Below, piece by piece: positions 37,194 to 49,456 of a DNA stretch of 64,000 nucleotides. The position numbers and the translations under genes are program-made. A model generated the notes under the pieces. That model saw nothing but the letters and a program-made list of their open reading frames with translations, made no database searches and had not been told where the DNA came from. Source of the stretch: Sphingomonas sp. 35-24ZXX (GTDB lineage: Bacteria > Pseudomonadota > Alphaproteobacteria > Sphingomonadales > Sphingomonadaceae); contig NZ_JROG01000001.1 of assembly GCF_000786215.1 (NCBI RefSeq), positions 310,001 through 374,000 of the forward strand, in the 5' to 3' direction. The number at the start of each line of letters is the position of its first letter. Within the stretch, counting starts at the first letter, position 1.

Positions 37194-37565
37194 ATGCCAA
37201 CGATCAACCAGCTGGTCCGCAAGGGCCGGGTGCCCCAGAAGGCGAAGTCCAAGGTGCCCGCAATGGATGCAAACCCGCAGAAGCGTGGCGTTTGCACCCG
37301 CGTCTATACGACGACCCCGAAAAAGCCGAACTCGGCACTGCGCAAGGTGGCCAAGGTCCGTCTGACCAACAGCCGCGAAGTCATCACCTACATTCCGGGT
37401 GAAGGCCACAACCTGCAGGAGCACTCGGTTGTGCTTATCCGCGGCGGCCGCGTACGCGACCTTCCCGGTGTGCGTTACCACGTGCTGCGCGGCGTTCTCG
37501 ACACCCAGGGTGTCAAGGACCGCAAGCAGAGCCGTTCGAAGTACGGCGCCAAGCGTCCGAAGTGA
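37194..37565 (+). CDS. rpsL: 30S ribosomal protein S12
   Basis: First gene of the str operon. [20 protein letters not shown] and the decoding-site loop [15 protein letters not shown] are intact, including the Lys of the PNSALRK segment, a position where streptomycin resistance changes occur. The length is 123 residues. The ATG follows GAAGAGA. In the 206 bases upstream a TATACT sits inside GAGTAACCTTATACTC (37155-37170), a possible promoter -10. Confidence 0.97.
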   Translation: MPTINQLVRKGRVPQKAKSKVPAMDANPQKRGVCTRVYTTTPKKPNSALRKVAKVRLTNSREVITYIPGEGHNLQEHSVVLIRGGRVRDLPGVRYHVLRGVLDTQGVKDRKQSRSKYGAKRPK

Positions 37566-37625
37566 TCCTCGCGGGGTGCATTGCATCCCGTTTGAAGGTC
37601 AGGCCTTTTTCAGGAGTTACTCATC

Positions 37626-38096
37626 ATGTCTCGTCGTCGTCGCCCAGAAAAGCGCGTCATCCTTCCCGATCCCAAGTTCGGGGATCTGACGCTTTCCAAG
37701 TTCATGAACAACCTCATGCTGGACGGTAAGAAGTCCGTTGCAGAGCGTATCGTCTATGGCGCCATGGAAACCATGGAAGCCAAGGCCAAGACTGACCCGC
37801 TGCCCATGTTCCACGATGCGCTGAACAACGTGAAGCCGGGCATCGAAGTGCGCAGCCGCCGCGTCGGTGGTGCGACCTATCAGGTTCCCGTCGAAGTCCG
37901 TCCGGAGCGTGCCCAAGCTCTCGCCATTCGCTGGCTGATTTCGGCTGCGCGCAACCGCAGCGAAACCACGATGGCTGCACGTCTGTCGGGCGAACTGCTC
38001 GATGCGGCCAACAATCGCGGCAATGCGGTCAAGAAGCGTGAAGACACGCACCGCATGGCCGAAGCGAACCGTGCCTTCTCGCACTATCGCTGGTAA
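37626..38096 (+). CDS. rpsG: 30S ribosomal protein S7
   Basis: 156 residues with [20 protein letters not shown] and the C-terminal [20 protein letters not shown] expected of S7, which nucleates assembly of the 30S head. It is 60 bases after rpsL. The spacer to fusA contains a multi-hairpin repeat. Confidence 0.97.
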   Translation: MSRRRRPEKRVILPDPKFGDLTLSKFMNNLMLDGKKSVAERIVYGAMETMEAKAKTDPLPMFHDALNNVKPGIEVRSRRVGGATYQVPVEVRPERAQALAIRWLISAARNRSETTMAARLSGELLDAANNRGNAVKKREDTHRMAEANRAFSHYRW

Positions 38097-38101
38097 ATAT
38101 C

Positions 38102-38260
38102 ACTCTCTCCCTTGCGGGAGAGAGTTCGCTTCACGATGTGAAGCACGGGGAGGGCAGGGCGCACATCAGTGCTGACCTGCCCCTCTCCCATTCCGCCACA
38201 GCCCGTTCGCTGGTGCGGTCCACCGTCCTCTTTCTGCAACGGGAGAGGGGTTTGGCGTTT
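38102..38260. repeat. palindromic repeat cluster between rpsG and fusA
   Basis: Two perfect hairpins come first: ACTCTCTCCC/GGGAGAGAGT (38102-38125, TTGC loop) and GCTTCAC/GTGAAGC (38128-38144). A longer imperfect pairing of GGGGAGGGCAGG with CCTGCCCCTCTCCC follows, and another CTCTTTCTGCAACGGGAGAG unit lies near 38228. The same CTCTCCC-loop-GGGAGAG theme recurs near 51250, 54190 and 61461. Confidence 0.7.
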
Positions 38261-38353
38261 GCTACATCGATAACCCCAATTCGCGCTGGTCAAAGTGCGG
38301 GGGCTTCATTATAGCGCGCGGCAAATTACGCCCCACACTTGGAGTTTATGATC

Positions 38354-40450
<2,097 letters not shown>

Positions 40451-40529
40451 GCCGGGCATACTCGCTATAGGCGCTCGACCTTAGCCCGCCGAATCGCGCC
40501 GTCAGGCGCCACGGGCTTTCATTTGGGTG

Positions 40530-40558
40530 TTGACAGTTTTGGGCAGTCTCGCCAGAGC
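40530..40558 (+). promoter_or_regulatory. possible tuf promoter
   Basis: A consensus-like TTGACA is at 40530-40535, 72 bases upstream of the tuf ATG, in a 156-base spacer. No good TATAAT lies 16-18 bases downstream, so the assignment is weak. Confidence 0.25.
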
Positions 40559-40606
40559 GCGGCGCGGACTATCCCACAGATAGTAAAAGAACGAAGGTAG
40601 GAAAAA

Positions 40607-41797
40607 ATGGCCAAGGCTAAATTTGAGCGGACCAAGCCGCACTGCAATATCGGTACCATCGGTCACGTTGACCATGGCAAGACCACGCTGACCGCAGCCA
40701 TCACCAAGGTGCTGGCTGAAACCGGCGGCGCGACCTTCACCGATTATGCCAACATCGACAAGGCTCCCGAAGAGCGCGAGCGCGGCATCACCATTTCGAC
40801 CGCACACGTCGAATATGAAACCGAAGCACGTCACTATGCACACGTCGACTGCCCGGGCCACGCTGACTATGTGAAGAACATGATCACCGGTGCTGCTCAG
40901 ATGGACGGCGCGATCCTGGTGGTGAACGCTGCTGACGGTCCGATGCCGCAGACCCGCGAGCACATCCTGCTCGCCCGTCAGGTCGGCGTGCCGGCTCTGG
41001 TCGTCTACATGAACAAGGTCGACCAGGTCGATGACGAAGAAATCCTGGAACTGGTTGAACTGGAAGTGCGCGAGCTGCTGAGCTCGTACGACTTCCCGGG
41101 CGACGACATTCCCATCGTCAAGGGTTCGGCGCTGGCCGCTCTCGAAGGCCGTGACGACAACATCGGCAAGGAATCGATCTACGCCCTGATGAAGGCCGTC
41201 GACGACTACATCCCGCAGCCTGCTCGCCCCGTCGACAAGCCGTTCCTGATGCCCGTCGAAGACGTGTTCTCGATCTCGGGTCGTGGTACGGTTGTGACCG
41301 GCCGCGTCGAAACCGGCATCGTCAAGGTGGGTGAGGAAGTCGAAATCGTCGGCCTCAAGGACACCCGCAAGACCGTCGTCACCGGCGTTGAAATGTTCCG
41401 CAAGCTGCTCGACCAGGGCATGGCTGGCGACAACATCGGCGCACTGGTTCGCGGCGTTGCCCGTGAAGACGTCGAGCGCGGTCAGGTTCTCTGCAAGCCC
41501 GGTTCGGTTACGCCGCACACCGAGTTCAACGCAGAAGTGTACGTGCTGTCGAAGGACGAAGGTGGCCGTCACACGCCGTTCTTCGCCAACTATCGTCCGC
41601 AGTTCTACTTCCGCACGACCGACGTGACCGGTGAAGTTGTTCTGCCCGAGGGCACCGAAATGGTGATGCCTGGCGACAACGTGACGATCGGCGTCAAGCT
41701 GATCGCTCCGATCGCGATGGATCCGGGTCTGCGCTTCGCAATTCGCGAAGGTGGCCGGACTGTCGGTTCGGGGGTTGTCAGCACGATCTCCAAGTAA
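40607..41797 (+). CDS. tuf: elongation factor Tu
   Basis: 396 residues, full length. GHVDHGKT is at residues 19-26, RGITIST and [12 protein letters not shown] follow, NKVD and the two beta-barrel domains are complete, ending VVSTISK. It delivers aminoacyl-tRNA to the ribosome. AGGTAGG precedes the ATG. A strong terminator follows. Confidence 0.98.
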   Translation: MAKAKFERTKPHCNIGTIGHVDHGKTTLTAAITKVLAETGGATFTDYANIDKAPEERERGITISTAHVEYETEARHYAHVDCPGHADYVKNMITGAAQMDGAILVVNAADGPMPQTREHILLARQVGVPALVVYMNKVDQVDDEEILELVELEVRELLSSYDFPGDDIPIVKGSALAALEGRDDNIGKESIYALMKAVDDYIPQPARPVDKPFLMPVEDVFSISGRGTVVTGRVETGIVKVGEEVEIVGLKDTRKTVVTGVEMFRKLLDQGMAGDNIGALVRGVAREDVERGQVLCKPGSVTPHTEFNAEVYVLSKDEGGRHTPFFANYRPQFYFRTTDVTGEVVLPEGTEMVMPGDNVTIGVKLIAPIAMDPGLRFAIREGGRTVGSGVVSTISK

Positions 41798-41803
41798 TAT
41801 AGG

Positions 41804-41849
41804 GCCATCTCCCGGACGGATCTGATTCGTTCGGGAGATGGCATTTTTT
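41804..41849 (+). terminator. intrinsic terminator after tuf
   Basis: GCCATCTCCCG and CGGGAGATGGC form a perfect 11-base stem around a 17-base loop, followed by ATTTTTT. It begins seven bases after the tuf stop and should separate str from S10 transcription. Confidence 0.9.
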
Positions 41850-41856
41850 CAATAGG

Positions 41857-41911
41857 CCGCCCCGGCGTTGGGCTCGAAAGAGCCAACGGGTTTCTGGGGC
41901 GGTTTGTTTTT
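41857..41911 (+). promoter_or_regulatory. nested hairpin with T run upstream of rpsJ
   Basis: CCGCCCC (41857-41863) pairs with GGGGCGG (41896-41902), followed by TTTGTTTTT. Inside is a second stem GTTGGGCTC-GAAA-GAGCCAAC with one bulged G and a GAAA tetraloop. It ends 26 bases before the rpsJ ATG. It could be a second terminator for tuf or an attenuator in the S10 operon leader. Confidence 0.6.
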
Positions 41912-41937
41912 CGCTCTTTCGCATCGGTAAAGTGGTA

Positions 41938-42249
41938 ATGGAAACGCAGAATATCCGTATTCGCCTCAAGGCATTTGATCATCGCGTGCTCGATCAGGCA
42001 ACCGGCGACATCGCCGACACCGCCCGTCGCACCGGCGCTCTCATTCGTGGTCCCATTCCGCTGCCGACGCGCATCGAGAAGTTCACCGTGAACCGCGGCC
42101 CGCATGTCGACAAGAAGTCGCGCGAGCAGTTCGAGGTGCGCACCTACAAGCGTTTGCTGGATATCGTTCAGCCGACCCCGGCCACTGTCGATGCTCTGAT
42201 GAAGCTCGAGCTGGCCGCAGGCGTCAACGTCGAAATCAAGCTGGCCTGA
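41938..42249 (+). CDS. rpsJ: 30S ribosomal protein S10
   Basis: 103 residues, [20 protein letters not shown] to the end, normal for S10, which also takes part in transcription antitermination as NusE. ATG 41938 is preferred over GTG 41932. It is first in the S10 cluster and is unusually far (255 bases) from rplC. Confidence 0.97.
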   Translation: METQNIRIRLKAFDHRVLDQATGDIADTARRTGALIRGPIPLPTRIEKFTVNRGPHVDKKSREQFEVRTYKRLLDIVQPTPATVDALMKLELAAGVNVEIKLA

Positions 42250-42250
42250 T

Positions 42251-42450
42251 GCCAGCCGGCGCCGGGCAGGGCCTGGCGCTTCCATCCACTGGATGGGACC
42301 TACAAGGGATACCGCGCAGCAATGCTGCGGCTCTGGTCCCCCGTCTTTTTCGACGCCCCATCGCGGGGATGCGGAAAAAGCCAACCCGGACGGGGTGATC
42401 ATCAAATTTCGGGTTGGCCCTCAAGGTTCGCAGAACTTTGAGGGTTTTCG
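42251..42450 (+). promoter_or_regulatory. structured leader/attenuator candidate between rpsJ and rplC
   Basis: A 255-base spacer holds a chain of stems. CCATCC/GGATGG (42282-42296). GGGACC/GGTCCC (42295-42300 with 42335-42340), enclosing CGCAGC/GCTGCG. CCCGTC/GACGGG (42340-42345 with 42389-42394), enclosing TTTTTC/GAAAAA and CCCC/GGGG. GCCAACCCG/CGGGTTGGC (42380-42388 with 42410-42418). An 11-base terminator-like stem CCCTCAAGGTT/AACTTTGAGGG (42418-42444) followed by TTTT. Several helices overlap or exclude each other, as expected for a switch. No open reading frame of note is in it. Confidence 0.65.
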
Positions 42451-42504
42451 TTTGGATACGCCCGCAGGCAATCGTGCATGTGGGCCTCTATTGGGAGAAA
42501 GATC

Positions 42505-43263
42505 ATGCGCACTGGCGTGATCGCAAAGAAAGTCGGGATGACCCGCCTGTTCCAGGACGATGGTCGGCACGTGCCGGTTACCGTTCTGTCGCTGGAAGAT
42601 TGCCAGGTGGTTTCGGTCAAGAACCAGGATCGTGACGGTTACGTCGCTGTTCAGCTGGGTGCCGGAGCTGCAAAGCCCAAGAACGTCAACAAGCCGCAGC
42701 GCGAGCATTTTGCCAAGGCAGAAGTCGCTCCCAAGATGCTGATGGCCGAGTTCCGCGTCGCTGACGATGCGATCCTCGATGTTGGCGCCACCATTTCCGC
42801 CAACCACTTCGTTGCCGGCCAGCTGGTCGACATCACCGGTCACACCCAGGGTAAGGGTTTTGCCGGTGCCATGAAGCGTTGGGGCTTCGGGGGTATGCGT
42901 GCATCGCATGGTGTGTCGATCTCTCACCGTGCCCATGGTTCGACTGGCCAGCGCCAGGATCCGGGCAAGGTGTTCAAGAACAAGAAGATGGCCGGCCACA
43001 TGGGCGACCGTCAGCGCACGCAGCAGAACCTGGAAGTCGTCCGCACCGATGAGGCGCGCGGTCTGATCTTCGTCAAGGGTTCGGTCCCCGGTTCGAAGGG
43101 TGGTTGGCTGATGGTGCGTGACGCCGTCAAGGTCGATCGTCATGCCGACGCTCCGTATCCCGCCGCCATCCGCTCTGCAGCGGGTACCAATGACAACGCT
43201 CCTGCCGATACGCCTGCTGAAGACGTTGCGGTGGTTGAAGCAACCGATGGCCAGGAGGGTTAA
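42505..43263 (+). CDS. rplC: 50S ribosomal protein L3
   Basis: [20 protein letters not shown] and the central [20 protein letters not shown] loop near the peptidyl transferase centre are intact. At 252 residues it is longer than the E. coli protein, with an acidic alanine-rich tail ([17 protein letters not shown]). GGGAGAAA precedes the ATG. It follows the structured leader. Confidence 0.97.
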   Translation: MRTGVIAKKVGMTRLFQDDGRHVPVTVLSLEDCQVVSVKNQDRDGYVAVQLGAGAAKPKNVNKPQREHFAKAEVAPKMLMAEFRVADDAILDVGATISANHFVAGQLVDITGHTQGKGFAGAMKRWGFGGMRASHGVSISHRAHGSTGQRQDPGKVFKNKKMAGHMGDRQRTQQNLEVVRTDEARGLIFVKGSVPGSKGGWLMVRDAVKVDRHADAPYPAAIRSAAGTNDNAPADTPAEDVAVVEATDGQEG

Positions 43264-43269
43264 TCAACC

Positions 43270-43896
43270 ATGAAACTCAAGGTCCAAACCCTCGACGCAA
43301 CCGCCAGCGGCGACATCGAACTGAACGATGACGTCTTTGGCGTGGCACCGCGCGCAGACATTCTGCACCGCGTCGTCACCTGGCAGCTCGAAAATCGTCG
43401 CGGTACCGCCCGTGGCGCCCGCGAGCGCAGCGATGTTGCCCGTACCGGCAAGAAGTTCGGTCGCCAGAAGGGCGGCGGTACCGCTCGTCACGGCGATCGT
43501 CGTGCCCCGATCTTCATCGGCGGTGGTAAGGCTCACGGTCCCCGCGTCCGTGACTTCAACCCCTCGCTGAACAAGAAGGTGCGCGCTCTCGGCCTCAAGA
43601 TGGCTCTGTCGTCCAAGGTTGCCAGCGAAAGCCTGATCGTGGTCGATACCTTCGACATCACCGAAGCCAAGACCAAGACCCTGCTGGCGCAGCTGGGCAA
43701 GCTCGGCCTCGGCAAGAAGGCGCTGTTCATCGATGGCGATGCCGTGAACGACAATTTCAAGAAGGCTTCGGCCAACCTGATCGGTCTGAACGTGCTGCCC
43801 GCCGTTGGTGCCAACGTCTATGACATCCTGAAACACGATACGCTGGTGCTGACCCGCGCCGCTGTTGAAAAGCTGGAGGCACGGTTCAATGGCTAA
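43270..43896 (+). CDS. rplD: 50S ribosomal protein L4
   Basis: 208 residues with the extended loop [20 protein letters not shown] and [15 protein letters not shown] that lines the exit tunnel. In E. coli, L4 represses its own operon through the leader upstream of rpsJ; here any such control might instead use the spacers around rpsJ (inference). It overlaps rplW by eight bases. Confidence 0.97.
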   Translation: MKLKVQTLDATASGDIELNDDVFGVAPRADILHRVVTWQLENRRGTARGARERSDVARTGKKFGRQKGGGTARHGDRRAPIFIGGGKAHGPRVRDFNPSLNKKVRALGLKMALSSKVASESLIVVDTFDITEAKTKTLLAQLGKLGLGKKALFIDGDAVNDNFKKASANLIGLNVLPAVGANVYDILKHDTLVLTRAAVEKLEARFNG

Positions 43897-44200
43897 AAAA
43901 TCCGACACCATCGATACGCGTCATTATGACGTGATCGTTGCCCCGCACATCACCGAAAAGTCGACGCTGCTGAGCGAGAACAACGCGGTGGTCTTCAAGG
44001 TCAGCCAGGATGCGACCAAGCCGCAGATCAAGGCGGCCGTCGAGGCGCTGTTCGATGTCAAGGTGGTCGGGGTGAACACCTTGGTCCAGAAGGGCAAAGT
44101 CAAGCGCTGGAAGGGCCGTGCCTACACCCGCAACGACATCAAGAAAGCCGTTGTTCGTCTGGCCGAAGGCCAGTCGATCGACGTCACCACCGGCGTCTGA
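43889..44200 (+). CDS. rplW: 50S ribosomal protein L23
   Basis: 103 residues: [20 protein letters not shown] and [21 protein letters not shown]23 sits at the tunnel exit and binds trigger factor and SRP. Start ATG 43889 lies inside the rplD end. Confidence 0.96.
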   Translation: MAKKSDTIDTRHYDVIVAPHITEKSTLLSENNAVVFKVSQDATKPQIKAAVEALFDVKVVGVNTLVQKGKVKRWKGRAYTRNDIKKAVVRLAEGQSIDVTTGV

Positions 44201-44229
44201 GCGCGGTTCGTAGCTGACAGGATAGAGAT

Positions 44230-45066
44230 ATGGCACTCAAATCATATAATCCGACAAGCCCGGGCCGTCGCGGTCTGATCCTTGTCGATCGCAGCGACCT
44301 GTACAAGGGCGGCCCCGTCAAGGCGCTGACCGAAGGCAAGCGCAAGACCGGTGGCCGCAACAACAAGGGTCACGTGACCTCGCGCGGCATCGCCGGTGGT
44401 CACAAGCAGCGTTACCGCATTGTCGACTTCAAGCGTCGCAAGCTGGACGTCGCCGGCACCGTCGAGCGGATCGAATACGATCCCAACCGCACCGCCTTCA
44501 TCGCACTGATCAAGTACGAAGACGGCGAAGTGGCCTACATCCTGGCGCCGCAGCGTCTGGCCGTTGGTGACACCGTGATCGCCGGTGAAAAGACCGACGT
44601 GAAGCCGGGCAACGCCATGAAGCTGGCGCAGATGCCGGTCGGCACCATCATCCACAACGTGGAGATGAAGCCGGGCAAGGGTGGTCAGATCGCACGTTCG
44701 GCTGGCACCTATGCACAGGTCGTCGGTCGCGACCGCGGCATGGTGATGGTCCGTCTGAACTCGGGCGAACAGCGCTACATCCCCGGTGCCTGCATGGGTA
44801 CGGTGGGTGCGGTGTCGAACCCCGACAACAGCAACCAGAACTTCGCCAAGGCTGGCCGCAAGCGCTGGATGGGCCGTCGTCCGCTGACCCGTGGTGTCGC
44901 CAAGAACCCGGTCGATCACCCGCATGGTGGTGGTGAAGGCCGCACCTCTGGTGGCCGTCATCCGGTAACTCCGTGGGGCAAGCCGACCAAGGGCATGCGC
45001 ACCCGCAAGAACAAGTCGACTGACAAGATGATCATCCGGTCACGTCACGCGAAGAAGAAGAGGTAA
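44230..45066 (+). CDS. rplB: 50S ribosomal protein L2
   Basis: 278 residues, full length. The conserved [20 protein letters not shown] segment near the C-terminus, which includes the histidine near the peptidyl transferase centre, is intact. It is 3 bases upstream of rpsS. Confidence 0.98.
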   Translation: MALKSYNPTSPGRRGLILVDRSDLYKGGPVKALTEGKRKTGGRNNKGHVTSRGIAGGHKQRYRIVDFKRRKLDVAGTVERIEYDPNRTAFIALIKYEDGEVAYILAPQRLAVGDTVIAGEKTDVKPGNAMKLAQMPVGTIIHNVEMKPGKGGQIARSAGTYAQVVGRDRGMVMVRLNSGEQRYIPGACMGTVGAVSNPDNSNQNFAKAGRKRWMGRRPLTRGVAKNPVDHPHGGGEGRTSGGRHPVTPWGKPTKGMRTRKNKSTDKMIIRSRHAKKKR

Positions 45067-45069
45067 GTC

Positions 45070-45345
45070 ATGGCTCGCTCAATCAAAAAGGGGCCGTTCT
45101 TCGACCTGTATCTGCTGAAGAAGGCAGAAACGGCGCAGGACGCTGGCGGCCGTGCTCCGATCAAGACGTGGTCGCGTCGTTCGACGATTCTGCCGCAGTT
45201 CGTCGGCCTGACGTTCAACGTCTACAACGGCCACAAGTTCATCCCGGTTTCGGTCAACGAAGACATGGTGGGTCACAAGCTGGGCGAATTCGCTCCGACC
45301 CGCACCTTCCCTGGCCACGCTGCTGACAAGAAGGGCAAGCGCTAA
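45070..45345 (+). CDS. rpsS: 30S ribosomal protein S19
   Basis: 91 residues starting [20 protein letters not shown], with [20 protein letters not shown] and [20 protein letters not shown]. It binds S13 and 16S rRNA in the 30S head. Its last stop base is the first base of rplV. Confidence 0.97.
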   Translation: MARSIKKGPFFDLYLLKKAETAQDAGGRAPIKTWSRRSTILPQFVGLTFNVYNGHKFIPVSVNEDMVGHKLGEFAPTRTFPGHAADKKGKR

Positions 45346-45722
45346 TGGGCAAGGCAAAATCTCCGCGCCGTGTTGGCGAGAACGAGGCTCTGGCCGTCGG
45401 AACCACCATTCGTGGTTCGGCGCAGAAGCTGAACCTCGTTGCCGCCCTGATCCGTGGCAAGAAGGCTGAAGAAGCCATGAACATCCTGGCCTTCTCGAAG
45501 AAGGGCATGGCTGTTGATGCGCGCAAGGTGCTGGCTTCGGCCATCGCCAATGCCGAAAACAACCACAATCTCGATGTTGACGCGCTGGTCGTGGCTGAAG
45601 CGAGTGTTGGCAAGGCGATCACGATGAAGCGTTTCATGACGCGCGCTCGTGGCCGTTCCAGCCGCATCCTGAAGCCGTTCAGCCGCCTGCGCATCGTTGT
45701 GCGCGAACAAGAGGAAGCGTAA
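45345..45722 (+). CDS. rplV: 50S ribosomal protein L22
   Basis: 125 residues with the long hairpin region ([20 protein letters not shown]) that lines the exit tunnel and [10 protein letters not shown] at the end. It shares one base with rpsS. Confidence 0.96.
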   Translation: MGKAKSPRRVGENEALAVGTTIRGSAQKLNLVAALIRGKKAEEAMNILAFSKKGMAVDARKVLASAIANAENNHNLDVDALVVAEASVGKAITMKRFMTRARGRSSRILKPFSRLRIVVREQEEA

Positions 45723-45725
45723 GTC

Positions 45726-46424
45726 ATGGGTCAGAAGAGCAATCCGATCGGCCTGCGTCTGCAGATCAACCGCACTTGGGACAGCCGCTGGTACGCCGAA
45801 GGGCGCGACTATGCGAAGATGCTCAAGGAAGACATCGAGCTGCGCAAGTTCATCATGAAGACGATGCCCCAGGCAGCGATCTCCAAGGTGGTCATCGAAC
45901 GTCCCGCACGTCTGTGCCGCGTCTCCATCTATGCTGCACGTCCCGGCGTGATCATCGGCAAGAAGGGCGCGGACATCGAGAAGCTTCGCAAGAAGCTGGA
46001 ATCGATGATCGACGGCGGCGAAGTGAAGCTGAACATCGTTGAAATCCGCAAGCCGGAAATCGATGCCAAGCTCGTCGCACAGGGCATTGCCGATCAGCTG
46101 ATCCGCCGCGTGGCTTTCCGTCGTGCGATGAAACGCGCCGTGCAGTCTGCGCTGCGTCTGGGTGCCGAAGGCATCAAGATCACCTGCGGCGGTCGTCTGG
46201 GTGGAGCGGAAATCGCGCGTACCGAATGGTACCGTGAAGGCCGCGTGCCGCTGCATACACTGCGCGCCAATGTCGACTATGCCGATGCCGAGGCGCTGAC
46301 CGCGTACGGTATCATCGGCATCAAGTGCTGGATCTTCAAGGGCGAAATCCTTGGTCACGATCCGATGGCGCAGGACCGGCTGATGATGGAAGCACAGACT
46401 TCCGGCGTCCGTCCGGCCCGCTGA
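45726..46424 (+). CDS. rpsC: 30S ribosomal protein S3
   Basis: 232 residues. The KH domain is seen in [20 protein letters not shown], and the C-terminal domain in [20 protein letters not shown]. It sits at the mRNA entry. It is three bases after rplV and 30 bases before rplP. Confidence 0.97.
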   Translation: MGQKSNPIGLRLQINRTWDSRWYAEGRDYAKMLKEDIELRKFIMKTMPQAAISKVVIERPARLCRVSIYAARPGVIIGKKGADIEKLRKKLESMIDGGEVKLNIVEIRKPEIDAKLVAQGIADQLIRRVAFRRAMKRAVQSALRLGAEGIKITCGGRLGGAEIARTEWYREGRVPLHTLRANVDYADAEALTAYGIIGIKCWIFKGEILGHDPMAQDRLMMEAQTSGVRPAR

Positions 46425-46454
46425 GCCCAGAACAGACAGACAAGGTAGAGCATC

Positions 46455-46889
46455 ATGCTGCAACCGAAGAAAATGAAGTTCCGCAAGGCTTTCAAGGGCC
46501 GGATCAGCGGAAATGCCCCGGGCGGAACCAGCCTCAATTTCGGGTCGTATGGCCTGAAGGCGCTGGAGCCTGAGCGGATCACCGCACGCCAGATCGAAGC
46601 GGCCCGCCGTGCGATCACGCGTCACATCAAGCGTCAGGGACGTTTGTGGATCCGCGTGTTCCCCGACGTGCCCGTGACCAAGAAGCCTGCCGAAGTTCGT
46701 CAGGGTAAGGGCAAGGGTTCGGTCGAATATTGGGCCGCCCGCGTGAAGCCCGGCCGCATCCTGTTCGAACTGGATGGCGTTCCCGGTCCGATTGCCGCCG
46801 TGGCATTCGAGCGCGCAGCGATGAAGCTGCCGATCAAGACCAAGGTTGTGGCTCGCCTCGGCGATACGTCGCACCTGGGAGGTGAGTGA
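46455..46889 (+). CDS. rplP: 50S ribosomal protein L16
   Basis: 144 residues: [60 protein letters not shown]. It contacts A-site tRNA. The stop overlaps the rpmC start by one base. Confidence 0.96.
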   Translation: MLQPKKMKFRKAFKGRISGNAPGGTSLNFGSYGLKALEPERITARQIEAARRAITRHIKRQGRLWIRVFPDVPVTKKPAEVRQGKGKGSVEYWAARVKPGRILFELDGVPGPIAAVAFERAAMKLPIKTKVVARLGDTSHLGGE

Positions 46890-47098
46890 TGACCAAGATT
46901 GTTGAAGACCTGCGCACCAAGACCGACGATCAGCTTTCGGCTGAACTGGGCGCGCTGAAGAAGGAAGCGTTCAACCTGCGCTTCCAGGCTGCGACCAACC
47001 AGTTGGAACGCCCTGCGCGTGTCCGCGAAGTGCGTCGCACCATTGCCCGCATCAAGACGTTGCAGAGCGAGCGCGCAAGCGCCGCCGCTGCCAAGTAA
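46889..47098 (+). CDS. rpmC: 50S ribosomal protein L29
   Basis: 69 residues, two-helix protein: [20 protein letters not shown] and the [15 protein letters not shown] helix. I use ATG 46889 rather than the GTG one codon earlier, since it follows GAGGTGAG. Confidence 0.95.
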   Translation: MTKIVEDLRTKTDDQLSAELGALKKEAFNLRFQAATNQLERPARVREVRRTIARIKTLQSERASAAAAK

Positions 47099-47108
47099 GG
47101 AGGCCGAT

Positions 47109-47378
47109 ATGCCGAAACGAGTTCTGACCGGAACGGTGGTCTCCGACAAGGGCGACAAGACCGTCGTGGTGAATGTCGAGCGCAAGGTGAAGCACCCGCT
47201 TTACGGGAAGATCATCCGTCGTTCGAAGAAGTATCACGCGCACGACGAGACCAACAGCTTCAAGGAAGGCGAAACCGTCCGCATCGAAGAGACGGCGCCG
47301 ATTTCGAAGCTGAAGACCTGGAAGGTGCTGGATCGGGTGAACACCCACAAGGCGCCCGAGGCTTCGACCGAAGCGTAA
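47109..47378 (+). CDS. rpsQ: 30S ribosomal protein S17
   Basis: 89 residues: [40 protein letters not shown] and [20 protein letters not shown], an OB-fold 16S rRNA binder. ATG 47109 follows AAGGAGG; the longer open frame is antecedent rpmC sequence. Confidence 0.96.
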   Translation: MPKRVLTGTVVSDKGDKTVVVNVERKVKHPLYGKIIRRSKKYHAHDETNSFKEGETVRIEETAPISKLKTWKVLDRVNTHKAPEASTEA

Positions 47379-47435
47379 TTCAATCAGGAACTGCCGGACT
47401 GGTTCCGGCAAGCCAGACAAGAAGGAAACGGATCC

Positions 47436-47804
47436 ATGATCCAGATGCAATCCAATCTTGATGTTGCAGACAACAGTGGCGCCAAGCGCGTCCAGTGCAT
47501 CAAGGTTCTCGGCGGATCGAAGCGTCGCTTCGCCGGCGTGGGCGACATCATCGTCGTCTCCGTCAAGGAAGCTGCCCCTCGTGGCCGCGTCAAGAAGGGC
47601 GACGTTCACCGCGCCGTCATCGTGCGCACCGCCAAGGACGTTCGTCGTCCCGACGGCAGCGTGATCCGCTTCGACAGCAACGCTGCCGTGCTGGTCAACA
47701 AGAACGACGAGCCGATCGGCACGCGTATCTTTGGCCCGGTGGTTCGTGAACTTCGTGCGCGCAAGCACATGAAGATCATCTCGCTGGCTCCGGAGGTGCT
47801 GTAA
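47436..47804 (+). CDS. rplN: 50S ribosomal protein L14
   Basis: 122 residues: [20 protein letters not shown] and [20 protein letters not shown] are diagnostic. First gene of the spc-type part, 57 bases after rpsQ with AAGGAAAC as ribosome-binding site. Confidence 0.97.
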   Translation: MIQMQSNLDVADNSGAKRVQCIKVLGGSKRRFAGVGDIIVVSVKEAAPRGRVKKGDVHRAVIVRTAKDVRRPDGSVIRFDSNAAVLVNKNDEPIGTRIFGPVVRELRARKHMKIISLAPEVL

Positions 47805-47806
47805 TC

Positions 47807-48127
47807 ATGGCAAGCGCAAAGATCAAAAAGGGTGACAACGTGGTTGTCCTGTCCGGCAAGGACAAGGGCCGCACCGGCACCGTCGCCAAGGTGATGCCCA
47901 AGGACGACAAGGTCCTGGTATCGGGCCTGAATGTGATGGTTCGTCACCGCAAGCCGACGCAGGCAAACCCGCAGGGCGGTCTCGACCGCGTTGAGGCGCC
48001 GCTGCACATTTCGAAGGTCGCCGTTGCCGACCCGAAGACCGGCGCGCCCACGCGCGTCCGTTTTGAAACGGTCGACGGCAAGAAGGTCCGCGTGGCTGTA
48101 AAGTCCGGGGAGAAGATCGATGGCTGA
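47807..48127 (+). CDS. rplX: 50S ribosomal protein L24
   Basis: 106 residues with the KOW motif [20 protein letters not shown] at the start. An early assembly protein of the 50S subunit. It overlaps rplE by eight bases. Confidence 0.96.
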   Translation: MASAKIKKGDNVVVLSGKDKGRTGTVAKVMPKDDKVLVSGLNVMVRHRKPTQANPQGGLDRVEAPLHISKVAVADPKTGAPTRVRFETVDGKKVRVAVKSGEKIDG

Positions 48128-48701
48128 TAAGTACGTGCCCCGCATGCGTCAGCGTTATGACGACGTCATTGTGAAGGCGATGCAGGAAAAGTTCGGCTAC
48201 ACGAACCCGATGCAGATCCCGAAGCTGGACAAGATCACCATCAACATGGGTGTCGGTGAAGGCAGCCAGGACAAGAAGAAGGTGACCACCGCCGCTGCCG
48301 AAATGGAACTGATCGCCGGCCAGAAGCCCGTGATCACCAAGGCACGCAAGTCGATCGCACAGTTCAAGCTGCGCGAAGGCATGCCGATCGGCTGCAAGGT
48401 GACGCTGCGCAAGGAGCGCATGTTCGAGTTTCTCGATCGTCTGGTGACGATCGCGATGCCGCGCATCCGCGATTTCCGTGGGCTGAACCCGAAGAGCTTT
48501 GACGGTCGTGGCAACTATGCCATGGGCCTCAAGGAGCAGATCATTTTCCCCGAAATCAGCTACGACCAGATCGACGCTGTTCGCGGAATGGACATCATTG
48601 TGACCACGACGGCCAAGACGGACGATGAAGCGCGCGAATTGCTGCGCCTCTTCGGCTTCCCGTTCCCGATCGAGGAAACCCAGGAACAGGCGGCGGCTTG
48701 A
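48120..48701 (+). CDS. rplE: 50S ribosomal protein L5
   Basis: 193 residues: [40 protein letters not shown] and [20 protein letters not shown]. Binds 5S rRNA. Slightly longer than the E. coli protein at both ends. Confidence 0.96.
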   Translation: MADKYVPRMRQRYDDVIVKAMQEKFGYTNPMQIPKLDKITINMGVGEGSQDKKKVTTAAAEMELIAGQKPVITKARKSIAQFKLREGMPIGCKVTLRKERMFEFLDRLVTIAMPRIRDFRGLNPKSFDGRGNYAMGLKEQIIFPEISYDQIDAVRGMDIIVTTTAKTDDEARELLRLFGFPFPIEETQEQAAA

Positions 48702-48741
48702 ATGCCCTCCGTCTCGCAATAGAAAGGCGAGAACTTAAGTC

Positions 48742-49047
48742 ATGGCGAAACTGAGTTCCATCAACAAGAACGAGCGTCGCAAGAAGATGGTCAAGCAGTA
48801 TGCTGGCCGTTATGCGCGTCTCCGTGCGAAGGCAGAAGATACCAATCTTGACGAAACCGAGCGTCTGATCGCCCGGCTCAAGATGGCCGAACTGCCCCGC
48901 AACGCGAACCCCACGCGCGTGCGCAACCGGTGCAACACCACCGGTCGTCCCCGCGCTTATTACCGCAAGTTCGGGCTCTGCCGTATCGAGCTGCGTGATC
49001 TGGCCAACAAGGGCCTGATCCCCGGCGTTACGAAGTCCAGCTGGTAA
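48742..49047 (+). CDS. rpsN: 30S ribosomal protein S14 (zinc-free type)
   Basis: 101 residues: [20 protein letters not shown] and [20 protein letters not shown]. The length and absence of two CxxC pairs identify the zinc-independent form. Confidence 0.96.
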   Translation: MAKLSSINKNERRKKMVKQYAGRYARLRAKAEDTNLDETERLIARLKMAELPRNANPTRVRNRCNTTGRPRAYYRKFGLCRIELRDLANKGLIPGVTKSSW

Positions 49048-49059
49048 GGATTTGAAGAT

Positions 49060-49455
49060 ATGGCAATGACCGATCCTCTGGGCGATATGCTCACCCGCAT
49101 CCGCAATGGCCAGCAGGCCAAGAAGGACAGCGTGATGTCGCCGGCATCGAACCTGCGTGCCCGCGTTCTCGACGTTCTGCAGCGCGAAGGCTATATCCGC
49201 GGATATACCGAAGAGCTGCTGGGCCGTCACAAGGGTCTGCGCATCGAGCTGAAGTATTTCGAGGGCCAGCCCGCGATCAAGCATGTTGCTCGCGTGTCCA
49301 AGCCCGGCCGCCGCGTCTATTCGGGTTCCAAGGAACTGCCGATTGTGCGCAACGGCCTTGGCATCACCATCGTATCCACCCCCCGCGGTGTTCTGTCCGA
49401 CGCTGAAGCGCGCGAACAGAATGTTGGCGGCGAGGTGCTGGCGGAGGTATTCTGA
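49060..49455 (+). CDS. rpsH: 30S ribosomal protein S8
   Basis: 131 residues: [20 protein letters not shown] and [20 protein letters not shown]. In E. coli S8 is the translational repressor of the spc operon through a site near rplE; I looked for but cannot prove such a site here. Confidence 0.96.
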   Translation: MAMTDPLGDMLTRIRNGQQAKKDSVMSPASNLRARVLDVLQREGYIRGYTEELLGRHKGLRIELKYFEGQPAIKHVARVSKPGRRVYSGSKELPIVRNGLGITIVSTPRGVLSDAEAREQNVGGEVLAEVF

Positions 49456-49456
49456 T

